The position numbers and the translations under genes were made by a program. The notes under the pieces were generated by a model. It had not been told where the DNA came from, ran no database searches, and saw only the letters and a list, made by a program, of their open reading frames with translations. Of a stretch of DNA of 64,000 nt, positions 17,172 to 25,526 are shown piece by piece (within the stretch, counting starts at the first letter, position 1; each line of letters opens with the position of its first letter). This DNA is from Palsa-147 sp049279675 (GTDB lineage Bacteria > Acidobacteriota > Terriglobia > Acidiferrales > UBA7541): assembly GCA_049279675.1 (NCBI GenBank), contig JBAPOP010000162.1, forward strand, positions 82,745-146,744. Reading direction: 5' to 3'.

Positions 17172-18833
17172 TTAGTCCGAAGTTTCCGCCGTCCGAACGC
17201 GAGCTTCGACGGAGCCAGCATGCCGGTGGCGGCGATGTTCGTAACTCGCATGAATGAACGCCGCAAAGAGCGGATGCGGCGTGAGCGGCTTGGATTTGAA
17301 TTCGGGGTGAAACTGAACGCCGACGAACCAGGGATGATCGGCCAATTCTACAATTTCTACGTATACGCCGTCCGGAGTCTTGCCAGTGATGCGGAATCCC
17401 GCTGCGATCAAAGTGGATTCGAAATCGCGATTGAACTCGTAGCGGTGACGATGGCGTTCGGAAATCTCAAGCTGGCCGTACGCGCGATGCGCGAACGAAC
17501 CCGGTTCGAGCTTGCATGGCCATGCGCCTAGGCGCATCGTCCCGCCCATTTCGTCCACGCCGAGAAGTTCGCGCAGCTTATAGATGACGCGATTCGGCGT
17601 GGTGGGATCGAATTCGGTGCTATCGGCACGCTCGACATGACACACCTGACGGGCATACTCAATCGTCGCGCACTGCATACCGAGGCAAATCCCGAAGAAC
17701 GGAACTTTTTTCTCGCGCGCGTATGTGATCGCGTGAACCATCCCCGCGATTCCGCGCTTGCCGAATCCGCCTGGAATCAGGATGCCGTCCACGTGGCGCA
17801 GCCGCCGCTCCGCGGTCGCAGCGGAATCGATTTCTTCCGCTTCGATCCATTCGATGACGGTCCTTTGATGGCTCGCCAGTCCGCCGTGAACCAGCGCTTC
17901 GCGCAAACTCTTGTACGCATCTTCGAGTTGCACGTACTTGCCAACCACTCCGATGCGAACTTCGCCTTCCGGATGCTCGAGGCGTTCGAGCATCGCGATC
18001 CATTTGCCGAGATCACGAGCGGGCGCGTCGATACGAAGCAGACGCAGCACCTGATCGTCGAGGCCTTCTGCAGCGAGCGACATCGGCACTTCGTAAATGT
18101 TGCCCACATCGGGCGCGGAAATGACGGATGACTCGGCGACGTTGCAGAATAGCGCTATCTTCGACTTCAAATCGCGCTCGAGTTGGCGATCGCTCCTGCA
18201 GATGAGAATGTCCGGCTGGATTCCGATGCTCAGCAATTCTTTGACACTGTGCTGAGTCGGCTTCGTTTTCAGTTCGCCGGCGGTCGGAATGTACGGTACG
18301 AGCGTCAAATGGACGAAAATTACGTTTTCGGGCCCAAGCTCAAGGCGCATCTGGCGGATCGCTTCGAGGAAAGGCAGCGATTCAATGTCGCCGACCGTCC
18401 CGCCGATCTCGACGATGACGACGTCAACCGCGTCGGTGACCTTTCGAAACGCGTCCTTGATTTCGTCGGTAACGTGCGGAATTACTTGGACTGTCTTGCC
18501 GAGGTAATCGCCGCGGCGTTCCTTGGTGAGGATGGCTTCGTAGATTCGGCCTGTCGTCCAATTGTGATCGCGTGTGAGCTTTGCTGAAGTGAATCGTTCG
18601 TAGTGGCCGAGATCGAGATCCGTTTCGGCGCCGTCATCAGTGACAAACACTTCACCGTGCTGGTACGGACTCATCGTGCCGGGATCAACGTTTAAGTAGG
18701 GATCGCACTTCTGGAGGGTTACTTTAAGGCCGCGGCTTTCCAGCAAACAGCCCATCGAAGCCGCTGCAACGCCCTTACCAAGAGAAGAAACCACGCCGCC
18801 CGTAACGAAGATGAACTTCGGGCCGGTCCGCAA
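17172..18833 (-). CDS. pyrG: CTP synthase
   Basis: Makes CTP from UTP, ATP and glutamine. 553 residues: an N-terminal synthetase domain with the P-loop SLGKGVAAASMGCLL (about 17-31) and the substrate motif DPYLNVDPGTMSPYQHGEV, then a class I glutamine amidotransferase domain with nucleophile Cys in FFGICLGMQ (about 374-382) and the His-Glu pair in QFHPEFKSKP (about 515-524). The start is TTG 18833; GGAGG lies 13 bases upstream. CTP is the co-substrate of KdsB, which explains its place in the kds run. It has its own strong promoter. Confidence 0.95.
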   Translation of the reverse strand: MRTGPKFIFVTGGVVSSLGKGVAAASMGCLLESRGLKVTLQKCDPYLNVDPGTMSPYQHGEVFVTDDGAETDLDLGHYERFTSAKLTRDHNWTTGRIYEAILTKERRGDYLGKTVQVIPHVTDEIKDAFRKVTDAVDVVIVEIGGTVGDIESLPFLEAIRQMRLELGPENVIFVHLTLVPYIPTAGELKTKPTQHSVKELLSIGIQPDILICRSDRQLERDLKSKIALFCNVAESSVISAPDVGNIYEVPMSLAAEGLDDQVLRLLRIDAPARDLGKWIAMLERLEHPEGEVRIGVVGKYVQLEDAYKSLREALVHGGLASHQRTVIEWIEAEEIDSAATAERRLRHVDGILIPGGFGKRGIAGMVHAITYAREKKVPFFGICLGMQCATIEYARQVCHVERADSTEFDPTTPNRVIYKLRELLGVDEMGGTMRLGAWPCKLEPGSFAHRAYGQLEISERHRHRYEFNRDFESTLIAAGFRITGKTPDGVYVEIVELADHPWFVGVQFHPEFKSKPLTPHPLFAAFIHASYEHRRHRHAGSVEARVRTAETSD

Positions 18834-18872
18834 GGTCTGTTAAATTCCTCCGGTCAGGTCTGCGTACAACGC

Positions 18873-18901
18873 ATTATGCGTGGAACCGTGCTACGTGTCA
18901 A
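18873..18901 (-). promoter_or_regulatory. sigma70-like promoter of pyrG-kdsA-kdsD-kdsC
   Basis: Minus strand: perfect -35 TTGACA (18901-18896), 17-base spacer, -10 CATAAT (18878-18873; five of six). Predicted start near 18866, leaving a 33-base leader. One of the best promoter matches in the window. No pyrimidine-sensitive attenuator (initial C run plus terminator) was recognised. Confidence 0.65.
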
Positions 18902-19039
18902 ATCACGAATCCGTGGGGCTGGAATTCAATTTTTCCAATCACTGGGGCAATTGGGAGCAGTTGGATTCCCTTCCTGGAGCGGTTGAATGAAGGATTAGTC
19001 CGTGGTGTGATTGCAGCACGACGTGACGGAGACGTGACC

Positions 19040-19378
19040 ATGACTCGCAATGATTTTCGAAGGCTCGCCCTGAGTTTCCCAGAAACCACAGAGAACGAGC
19101 ACATGGGCCATCCTGATTTTCGGGTGCGCGGGAAGATCTTCGCGACGCTTGACTATCCAGATGAACGTTGGGGGATGGTCAAGCTCATGCCGGATCAGCA
19201 GGAAGACTTCTCGCATGCGGAGCCTGGTGTTTTTGTTCCGGTCAAGGGCGCGTGGGGTCGCCGGGGCGCCACTAGCGTGCTGCTGCGCTCGGCCAAGAGC
19301 TCGTCTCTGAAGCGCGCGTTAGGCCTTGCGTGGTGCAATATCGCTCCGAAGAAACTCGCTGAATCATTCGAGGGATGA
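19040..19378 (+). CDS. MmcQ/YjbR-family protein
   Basis: 112-residue protein of the MmcQ/YjbR-like (CyaY-fold) family. Start ATG 19040 has GGAG 8 bases upstream; the frame extends to 18983 but that part looks unlike the family. Typical features are LALSFPETTENEHMGHPDFRV read in two parts (LALSFPETTE, HPDFRVRGKIFATL), the KLMPDQQ segment, and C-terminal W-N-APKKL. The family is annotated as DNA-binding from fold resemblance, and its function is not established. It is the only plus-strand gene within the kds-pyrG block. Confidence 0.82.
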   Translation: MTRNDFRRLALSFPETTENEHMGHPDFRVRGKIFATLDYPDERWGMVKLMPDQQEDFSHAEPGVFVPVKGAWGRRGATSVLLRSAKSSSLKRALGLAWCNIAPKKLAESFEG

Positions 19379-19399
19379 CCGTTCGCCGGCTGGAAAGTC

Positions 19400-20161
19400 T
19401 TAGGACAGTCCGCTGTCGCTCAAGATTTTTTCGACACGGGGTACATCGGCCGGGACATCCACGCTGACGGCATCGTACTCGCTCTCCACGATGCGAATCT
19501 TGTAGCCATTCTCCAGCCAACGCAATTGTTCGAGTTGCTCGACGCGCTCGAGCTCCCCGGGCGGGAGCGTTGGAAAATCCAGCAGCGCTTCATGCCGAAA
19601 GGCGTAGAGGCCGATGTGTTTCCAATGGCGCGCGGCGACACTCGCGCCGGTATCGCGCACCCACGGGATCGGAGCGCGCGAAAAGTAGAGCGCGTTGCCA
19701 TCGAAATCGATCACAGCCTTAACCACGTTTGGATCCATGATCTCTGCGGGCGCGCGTATCAACGAGCAAGGCGTGGCGACATGAATTTCGGCGTCTTCTT
19801 CCATAGCGACGACGAGCGCGTCTATCACTTCTGGATCAATTAGCGGCTCGTCGCCCTGGACATTCAGATAGATTGCAGCCGAAACGTGAGCAGCGATTTC
19901 GGCTGCGCGCTCCGTGCCGCAATGATGGTCCTTGCGGGTCATCATCGCTTCTCCGCCGAAGGATTTCACGGCATCCGCGATGCGAGTGTCGTCCGTCGCC
20001 ACAATTACGCGAGCGATGCGTTTTGCCTGCTTTGTGCGTTCATACACGCGCTGGATCATCGCCAGACCGGCGATCGGGGCCAGCGGCTTTCCGGGGAAAC
20101 GCGACGATTCGTAGCGCGCCGGAATGACAGCGACTGCGTTGAGCTCAGAGGTATTCGCCAT
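19400..20161 (-). CDS. kdsB: 3-deoxy-manno-octulosonate cytidylyltransferase
   Basis: Activates KDO with CTP to CMP-KDO, the donor for lipid A core assembly. 253 residues, family length. N-terminal nucleotide motif VIPARYESSRFPGKPLAPI (about 13-31), then RVIVATDDTRIADAV, the substrate motif YLNVQGDEPLIDPEVID (about 97-113) and the C-terminal ENGYKIRIVES. Upstream lies an extended -10 at 20190-20185. It is separated from pyrG by the oppositely oriented YjbR-like gene. Confidence 0.95.
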   Translation of the reverse strand: MANTSELNAVAVIPARYESSRFPGKPLAPIAGLAMIQRVYERTKQAKRIARVIVATDDTRIADAVKSFGGEAMMTRKDHHCGTERAAEIAAHVSAAIYLNVQGDEPLIDPEVIDALVVAMEEDAEIHVATPCSLIRAPAEIMDPNVVKAVIDFDGNALYFSRAPIPWVRDTGASVAARHWKHIGLYAFRHEALLDFPTLPPGELERVEQLEQLRWLENGYKIRIVESEYDAVSVDVPADVPRVEKILSDSGLS

Positions 20162-20184
20162 CGATTAGCTCGAAAATACGCCGA

Positions 20185-20193
20185 ATCATAGCA
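20185..20193 (-). promoter_or_regulatory. extended -10 element upstream of kdsB
   Basis: Minus strand TG-C-TATGAT: the -10 hexamer TATGAT (20190-20185; five of six) with the TG extension at 20193-20192. No -35 match is visible, as is usual for extended -10 promoters. The predicted leader is about 17 bases. Confidence 0.4.
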
Positions 20194-20265
20194 CGCGCGC
20201 CGTGGATGCGGCGGGTGCCCCAAAAGCGCCAGGGTGTCCGATTGAAAAATTTACAAATCTGCGGC

Positions 20266-20293
20266 TTGCTTTGCAATCGCCGAGTGATAGAAT
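20266..20293 (+). promoter_or_regulatory. sigma70-like promoter of the tandem VWFA genes
   Basis: -35 TTGCTT (20266-20271), 16-base spacer, -10 TAGAAT (20288-20293; five of six). Predicted start near 20300, just before the ATG at 20313, so the leader would be very short. Confidence 0.35.
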
Positions 20294-20312
20294 TCGCGAC
20301 TAGAGAGATGGG

Positions 20313-21344
20313 ATGGTGCGCCGTCCCCTGCGGCGGACTTCCCACGGGGGACCCTTGAGCGGTCACGCCACACCGCCTTCCGCGACATGGATTCGTGGAG
20401 TCGCGTGTGTTGCGATTCTTTCCTGCGTCCTGCTTCCCGAAAGCGTGTTTCCGCAAACCTCCGCACCAGCGGCGCCCGATAAACCACAAGTCGCTAAGAA
20501 AACTGGAAAGAGCATGAAGGTGGACGTAGACATGACTCTCGTCAACGTCACCGTAACCGATCCTTACGGCCGGCTGGTAACGGGCCTCGAGCAGAATAAT
20601 TTCCGAGTGTTCGAGGACAACACCGAGCAGGAAGTCGTGCGGTTTTCGAGTGAAGATGTCCCGATTTCAATGGGCGTGATTTTCGATATGAGCGGCAGTA
20701 TGGCGGACAAATTTGAAAAGTCGCGCCTCGCCGCCGTGCAATTTTTCAAGACGGCGAATCCTCAGGATGAGTTCTGCCTTGTCGATTTCAATGATCGCGC
20801 GCAACTCGCGAGCCCGTTCACGCCGAGCGTCGAAGAGCTTCAGGATCGCCTGATGTACTCATCCGCGCACGGGCAGACGGCTCTCTTCGACGGTGTCTAT
20901 CTCGGGCTGAGCCAGATGAAAGGCGCACAGAACTCGAAAAAGGCTTTGCTCATCATCTCCGACGGAGGCGATAATCATAGCCGGTACAGCGAAACTGACG
21001 TTCGCAAGTATCTAAAGGAAGCGGACGTTCAGCTGTATGCGATCGGCATCTTCGATCAGGGCGAATTCAAGACGATCGAAGAGAAAGAGGGGCCTGAACT
21101 CCTCTCCGAAATGACCGAGTTGACCGGCGGACGGACTTTCACGGTCTCGAACCTGTCCGATTTGCCGGATGTCGCATCAAAGATCAGTATGGAGTTGCGG
21201 AATCAATATGTTCTTGGATATCGCCCCAGTGATCGAGCGCGAGACGGCAGATGGAGAAAGATTAAAGTCCGCCTGCGCCCCCCGAAGGGATTGCCGCCCC
21301 TGCAAGTGTTTGCGCGGACCGGGTACTTCGCACCGGGCCATTAG
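20313..21344 (+). CDS. exported VWFA-domain protein (acidobacterial type), first of tandem pair
   Basis: 343 residues. Signal segment at about 27-48 (GVACVAILSCVLLPESVF), a short beta-sandwich with the motif LEQNNFRVFEDNTEQEV, then a von Willebrand A domain with an intact metal-ion site DMSGS (125-129) and the later T and D (FDGVYLGL, ISDGGDN). The C-terminal strand region NQYVLGYRPSDRARDGRWRK is the hallmark of this family. Likely periplasmic and adhesive or structural; no enzymatic role is suggested. The next gene is a clear paralogue, overlapping or abutting it, so the two look like a duplicated pair. Confidence 0.85.
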   Translation: MVRRPLRRTSHGGPLSGHATPPSATWIRGVACVAILSCVLLPESVFPQTSAPAAPDKPQVAKKTGKSMKVDVDMTLVNVTVTDPYGRLVTGLEQNNFRVFEDNTEQEVVRFSSEDVPISMGVIFDMSGSMADKFEKSRLAAVQFFKTANPQDEFCLVDFNDRAQLASPFTPSVEELQDRLMYSSAHGQTALFDGVYLGLSQMKGAQNSKKALLIISDGGDNHSRYSETDVRKYLKEADVQLYAIGIFDQGEFKTIEEKEGPELLSEMTELTGGRTFTVSNLSDLPDVASKISMELRNQYVLGYRPSDRARDGRWRKIKVRLRPPKGLPPLQVFARTGYFAPGH

Positions 21345-22359
21345 TCTCGCCGGCGGATTCACGCCGACGCGCCATTCCTTTTTGACTGCGCTCTTAACAA
21401 TCTTGTACATTGCGTTTATTTCACCGACGCTGCGCGCGCAGGATCAGCCGCCCCCGCCGCCCGGGGCGAATTCCGGCAAGCAGACAGGCCAGCCGGGATA
21501 CACGCTCAAAAAGGACGTCGATCTCGTCGTGCTCCACGCGACCGTCGAAGATTCCAAAGGCGCGTTCGTTCCCGATCTGAAAGAGCAGAATTTCCGGGTG
21601 TTCGAAGACAAATCCGAGCAAAAAATCTCCGTGTTTAAACGCGAAGACGTTCCAGTCACGATGGGACTCGTGGTGGACAACAGCGGAAGCATGCGCGAGA
21701 AGCGCGCGCAGGTGAATGCGGCGGCGCTAACGTTCGTTAAAACCAGCAATCCGCAGGATGAAGTCTTCGTCGTCAATTTCAACGACGAGTTCTATCTCGA
21801 CCTCGACAAAGACTTCACTAACGATCCGAAAGAATTACAGGAAGCCTTGGAACGAATTGATTCGCGGGGAAGCACGGCGCTTTACGACGCGGTGATCGGA
21901 TCGCTCGATCATTTGAAGAAGGGCCACAAAGACAAGAAGGTGCTGCTCGTGATCACCGATGGCGATGACGACGCGAGCCGGAAGAGTTTCGAGTACACGG
22001 TAAAGGCCGCTCAGAATTCAAATGCTTTGATCTATGCCGTCGGTGTGTTCAGCGATTACGATCAAACGCACGATAAGAGAATGGTGCGGCGCTCAAAGAA
22101 GATTTTGACGGAGCTGGCCGAGGCAACTGGCGGCGCGGCGTTTTTCCCTGACACGCTCGATGACGTGGCGCCCGTGTGCGCCCAGATCGCGCGAGACATC
22201 CGCAATCAGTACACGCTCGGCTACTATCCGACGAATACGGCGAAGGACGGGACATACCGCCTGGTCCACGTAGACATCAATGCCCGTGGCCGAGGGAAGC
22301 TCGTCGTTCGAACGCGCACCGGCTATTACGCAAAGAGCGAAACCTCCACCGGGCAGTAA
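21310..22359 (+). CDS. exported VWFA-domain protein (acidobacterial type), second of tandem pair
   Basis: Paralogue of the preceding protein. The frame is open from 21169, but that start would overlap the first gene by 176 bases; a TTG at 21310 or at 21382 fits better and leaves the hydrophobic signal segment LTALLTILYIAFISPTLRA intact, so the start is uncertain. Shared landmarks: EQNFRVFEDKSEQ, the intact metal site DNSGS, NPQDEVFVVNFND, TALYDAV, ITDGDDD and QYTLGYYPTNTAKDGTYR. A Pro-rich stretch follows the signal segment. Probably co-transcribed with the first gene. Confidence 0.82.
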   Translation: MRGPGTSHRAISLAGGFTPTRHSFLTALLTILYIAFISPTLRAQDQPPPPPGANSGKQTGQPGYTLKKDVDLVVLHATVEDSKGAFVPDLKEQNFRVFEDKSEQKISVFKREDVPVTMGLVVDNSGSMREKRAQVNAAALTFVKTSNPQDEVFVVNFNDEFYLDLDKDFTNDPKELQEALERIDSRGSTALYDAVIGSLDHLKKGHKDKKVLLVITDGDDDASRKSFEYTVKAAQNSNALIYAVGVFSDYDQTHDKRMVRRSKKILTELAEATGGAAFFPDTLDDVAPVCAQIARDIRNQYTLGYYPTNTAKDGTYRLVHVDINARGRGKLVVRTRTGYYAKSETSTGQ

Positions 22360-22392
22360 GCAGCCAGCGAATCCCGCTCCGCTAGTTTCCGA

Positions 22393-23586
22393 TCACGTCG
22401 GCGCGATTTCCTCGAGGAAACTCTTGCCGTGCGGAATCGTGCCGCCAAAATTTTCAGCGATGGTCTGTCCCATGTCGGCCAACGTTGCGCGAATTCCCAG
22501 ATTCTTGCCGCCTGGTGCTCCGGGGCTATAGGTGACAATCGGAACGTACTCACGCGAGTGATCGGTCGTTGGGTTGACAGGATCGGGGTCGCAACCATGG
22601 TCCGCGGTGATGATTAGCAGATCCCGACGTTCGAGCTTCGGGAGATACGAAGCGAGTAACGAGTCAAATTCCTCGAGCGATCGCGCGAAGCCTTCTACGT
22701 CTTTCCGGTGGCCGTAGAGCATATCGAAATCAACGAGATTGGCGAAGATCAAGCCGTCTTGGCGCGCGGCTAGCGATTCGGTGAGCTTCGCCATTCCGTC
22801 CGCGTTGTTTTTCGTCGTGACGTAATCCGCCACTCCACGGCCGTTGTAGATGTCGTGGATCTTGCCGACGCCAAAGACCGGGACACGCCTTTCGGCGAGC
22901 ACATCCATCAGCATCGGGCGCGGCGGCTCGACCGCGTAGTCGTGCCTGCGTTCCGTACGGCGATAATTCCCGGCCGGTCCTGCGAAGGGCCGCGCGATGA
23001 CGCGGCCCACTCGATGCGGGCCGTCGAGCAAATTACGAGCTATTTCGCACATTCGATAAAGTTCCGCGATCGGAATCACATCTTCGTGCGCGGCGATCTG
23101 GAAGACGCTGTCGCCGGATGTGTAAACGATGGGATAGCCGGTGCGGACATGCTCATCACCAAGCTCTTTGATGATTTCAGTTCCGGAGGCGGGCTTGTTG
23201 CCAATCGTTCGCCGGCCAATCTGCCGCTCGAACTCCGCGATCAGTTCCGCCGGGAAACCGTGCGGATAAACGGGAAACGCCTGATCGAGCCAAATGCCGG
23301 CCATCTCCCAATGCCCCGTTGTCGTGTCCTTTCCGGGAGAGTGTGTCGCGCCTTTGCCGAAATTTCCCGTAGGATGAGTTGCCGGCGAAAGATTCGCCAG
23401 CGGTTTGATATTGGCCAGGCCCACCGACACGAGAGTGGGAAGTTCTAGCGGCCGCGAGCGCGCTATATGACCGAGTGTATCGCGCCCAACATCGCCATAA
23501 TCGGCTGCATCAGGCAGTTCTCCAATCCCGACGCTGTCCAAGACTATCCAAATTACTCGCTTGAACTGGCTCTCCATTTCCGCCAC
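22393..23586 (-). CDS. deoB: phosphopentomutase
   Basis: Interconverts (deoxy)ribose 1-phosphate and 5-phosphate in nucleoside salvage; alkaline-phosphatase fold with two Mn ions. 397 residues. Metal/catalytic motifs: VLDSVGIGELPDA (Asp17), GKDTTTGHWEM (about 86-95, phospho-threonine site), DFDMLYGHRKD, TADHGCDPDP and DHSREYVPI. Start GTG 23586 has AGGAG 7 bases upstream. Its product feeds DeoC, encoded 28 kb away in this window, so the salvage genes are split. Confidence 0.95.
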   Translation of the reverse strand: MAEMESQFKRVIWIVLDSVGIGELPDAADYGDVGRDTLGHIARSRPLELPTLVSVGLANIKPLANLSPATHPTGNFGKGATHSPGKDTTTGHWEMAGIWLDQAFPVYPHGFPAELIAEFERQIGRRTIGNKPASGTEIIKELGDEHVRTGYPIVYTSGDSVFQIAAHEDVIPIAELYRMCEIARNLLDGPHRVGRVIARPFAGPAGNYRRTERRHDYAVEPPRPMLMDVLAERRVPVFGVGKIHDIYNGRGVADYVTTKNNADGMAKLTESLAARQDGLIFANLVDFDMLYGHRKDVEGFARSLEEFDSLLASYLPKLERRDLLIITADHGCDPDPVNPTTDHSREYVPIVTYSPGAPGGKNLGIRATLADMGQTIAENFGGTIPHGKSFLEEIAPT

Positions 23587-23685
23587 GGGGTAGCTCCTGA
23601 AAATTTCTAATATCGCCGCCGCAATCCGCTCTTATCCGCCCAGCGCAAAGTACTTCGACGCAAGTTGACTCTTTCAGTCAGTTTC

Positions 23686-24438
23686 TTACTCCCAGCGAAA
23701 CACCTTCGCAGAGAGCGCAGTGCAAACGACGAACACCACAACTAGTGCCGCGAGATCTCCCAGATGCGCCGACCACGCGTCTCCCTTCCAGATCCCTGCG
23801 AGCAGCGACACGGTGTAGGTTAGCGGCACAACTCGAGCCACAGCGTGGAGCACCGGTGGAAGCGACTCAACTGGCGCGAAGAGTCCCGAAACACCGATCA
23901 TCGGGTACATGATAAAAGCGCCGATCGGCTGCGCAAATCGCGCGGTCGGAACGATGCTGGCGATGAGAAAACCGATCGATAGGATGCTCCAAGTACTGAT
24001 CAACAGCGCGATCGTAAAGCTGAACAACGGAGCATGAACGCCCACCGGGTAATACCGCTTGCCGGCCAGCACCATCAAGACGAGTGTGGCCGCAGTGAGC
24101 AGCAGCTTGACGATCACATGGGCTGTGAGAATCGTCTGCGGGCGAAGTGGAGTAGCGCGTAGCCGCTTGAGAATTCCACCCTCACGATAGATCGAAATGA
24201 TCGTGACCAGCGACAGCACGGCGCTGACGGAAATCAGGACCGATGCGAGGACGGGCAGACCAACGCCGATAAAACTGCTCGCGGCGAGCGAGCTTGGCGT
24301 CAGGCTATGCCCGACCATCCGGCCCACTACAACGAAAACCAACACTGGGATGACAATCGTCCCGATAGCCCCGAGTGGTTCCCTGAGGAATATCTTGAGC
24401 TCGATCCAAGTCAGCTTCCAGAGTCCACGCAGCATCAT
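23686..24438 (-). CDS. ABC-2 type exporter, permease subunit
   Basis: 250-residue membrane protein with six hydrophobic segments and the ABC-2 arrangement (large loop after helix 2, PIGAFIMYPMIGVSGLFAPVESLP before the last helices). It starts 9 bases after the ATPase gene, and the two form one exporter of the DrrB/NatB type. Substrate cannot be deduced; drug, lipid or polysaccharide export are all possible. The C-terminus ends LSAKVFRWE. Confidence 0.9.
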   Translation of the reverse strand: MMLRGLWKLTWIELKIFLREPLGAIGTIVIPVLVFVVVGRMVGHSLTPSSLAASSFIGVGLPVLASVLISVSAVLSLVTIISIYREGGILKRLRATPLRPQTILTAHVIVKLLLTAATLVLMVLAGKRYYPVGVHAPLFSFTIALLISTWSILSIGFLIASIVPTARFAQPIGAFIMYPMIGVSGLFAPVESLPPVLHAVARVVPLTYTVSLLAGIWKGDAWSAHLGDLAALVVVFVVCTALSAKVFRWE

Positions 24439-24447
24439 TTGTTAAGC

Positions 24448-25365
24448 CTAGTCTCGAATCGAATGGCCGGTCAGTTTGATAAAAACGTCCTCAAGATTCG
24501 GAAGAATCGTGCGGAAATCAGTGACCCGGATCCGATTCTCGGAGAGACAATGAATCACCTCGGTCACGAAATCGTCGCCACGGCCGCGAATGGTGAACTG
24601 TGAGTCGCTGCGGATCACCGCCTCGATTCGCGGGATCGCCTGAAAGAGCACTTCAGCGGCTGGGTCGTCCGTCGCAAGGACGACGGTTCGCTCAGGGCAG
24701 TGGCGATTAACGAGATTTCCCGGCGTGTCGATGTCGATGATGCGACCGTGCTCGATGACTGCCACTCGATCGCACAATCTTTCAGCCTCTTCCATCAAAT
24801 GAGTGGTCAAGAAGACCGTCTTGCCTCGCTCGCGGATTCCGCGCACCAGCTCCCAGATGGCGCGCCGCGACTGCGGGTCGAGCCCCGTGGTCAGCTCGTC
24901 GAGAAATACGACCTCGGGATCGTTGATCAGCGCGAGCGCTATAAAAAGTCGCTGCTTCTGGCCACCCGAGAGTGTCATGAACCACGCGTTTCGCTTTTCG
25001 GTCAGCCCAAGCTGCTCGAGTAGGCGTTCGCCGTCGATGGCCTTCTTGTGGTAAAGGGAAGCCCAGAGGTCCACCGCCTCCCACACTTTGATCCGCTTTT
25101 GCAGCTGCGCCTGCTGGAGTTGCACGCCGATGCGCTCCTGCAGCTTGTAGACATCGCGGAAGGGATCGAGACCCAGCACTGAGATGGCGCCTCGGTCAGG
25201 CGTGCGCAGACCCTCGATACACTCCATCGTGGTGGTCTTCCCTGCACCGTTCGGCCCGATTAAGCCGAAGATCTCGCCGTCGTTGACTTCAAACGATACC
25301 TCCTCGACCGCTACGGTTGAGCCGTAGGTCTTGCGGACTCCGGAGACTTGAATGACTGGGAGCAT
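24448..25365 (-). CDS. ABC transporter ATP-binding protein (DrrA/CcmA-like)
   Basis: 305 residues. Walker A GPNGAGKTTT (about 36-45), Q-loop, ABC signature LSGGQKQR (about 138-145), Walker B VVFLDELTTGLD (about 157-168) and H-loop TTHLMEEAE. The C-terminal extension of about 80 residues after the ATPase core is typical of the DrrA group. Paired with the permease that follows. Its upstream region, shared with uvrA, shows no -35/-10 pair I would defend on this strand. Confidence 0.93.
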   Translation of the reverse strand: MLPVIQVSGVRKTYGSTVAVEEVSFEVNDGEIFGLIGPNGAGKTTTMECIEGLRTPDRGAISVLGLDPFRDVYKLQERIGVQLQQAQLQKRIKVWEAVDLWASLYHKKAIDGERLLEQLGLTEKRNAWFMTLSGGQKQRLFIALALINDPEVVFLDELTTGLDPQSRRAIWELVRGIRERGKTVFLTTHLMEEAERLCDRVAVIEHGRIIDIDTPGNLVNRHCPERTVVLATDDPAAEVLFQAIPRIEAVIRSDSQFTIRGRGDDFVTEVIHCLSENRIRVTDFRTILPNLEDVFIKLTGHSIRD

Positions 25366-25482
25366 GAGAGTTTGCAGAATTGCGATTCATTGAATCGAAA
25401 CTATCCTTATATCACGGACTTCATCGAAGTTCTGGTTCGTCGAGCTGCCGGAAAGCAGTCAATTTCAGCGCTCGAGAGCAAT

Positions 25483-25511
25483 TTGCCGCGATTTGCACGG
25501 CAGCGTATAAT
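25483..25511 (+). promoter_or_regulatory. sigma70-like promoter of uvrA with very short leader
   Basis: -35 TTGCCG (25483-25488; four of six), 17-base spacer, perfect -10 TATAAT (25506-25511). Predicted start near 25518, only about 9 bases before the uvrA ATG at 25527, and no Shine-Dalgarno is visible in that interval. The mRNA could therefore be nearly leaderless. Confidence 0.6.
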
Positions 25512-25526
25512 TGTTGGTTTAAGCTC

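Noticed and set aside
25428..25442. CGAAGTTCTGGTTCG, resembling a LexA box upstream of uvrA
   Set aside because: The half-site spacing is off by one from CGAAC-N4-GTTCG and one half is imperfect; not enough to claim SOS control.
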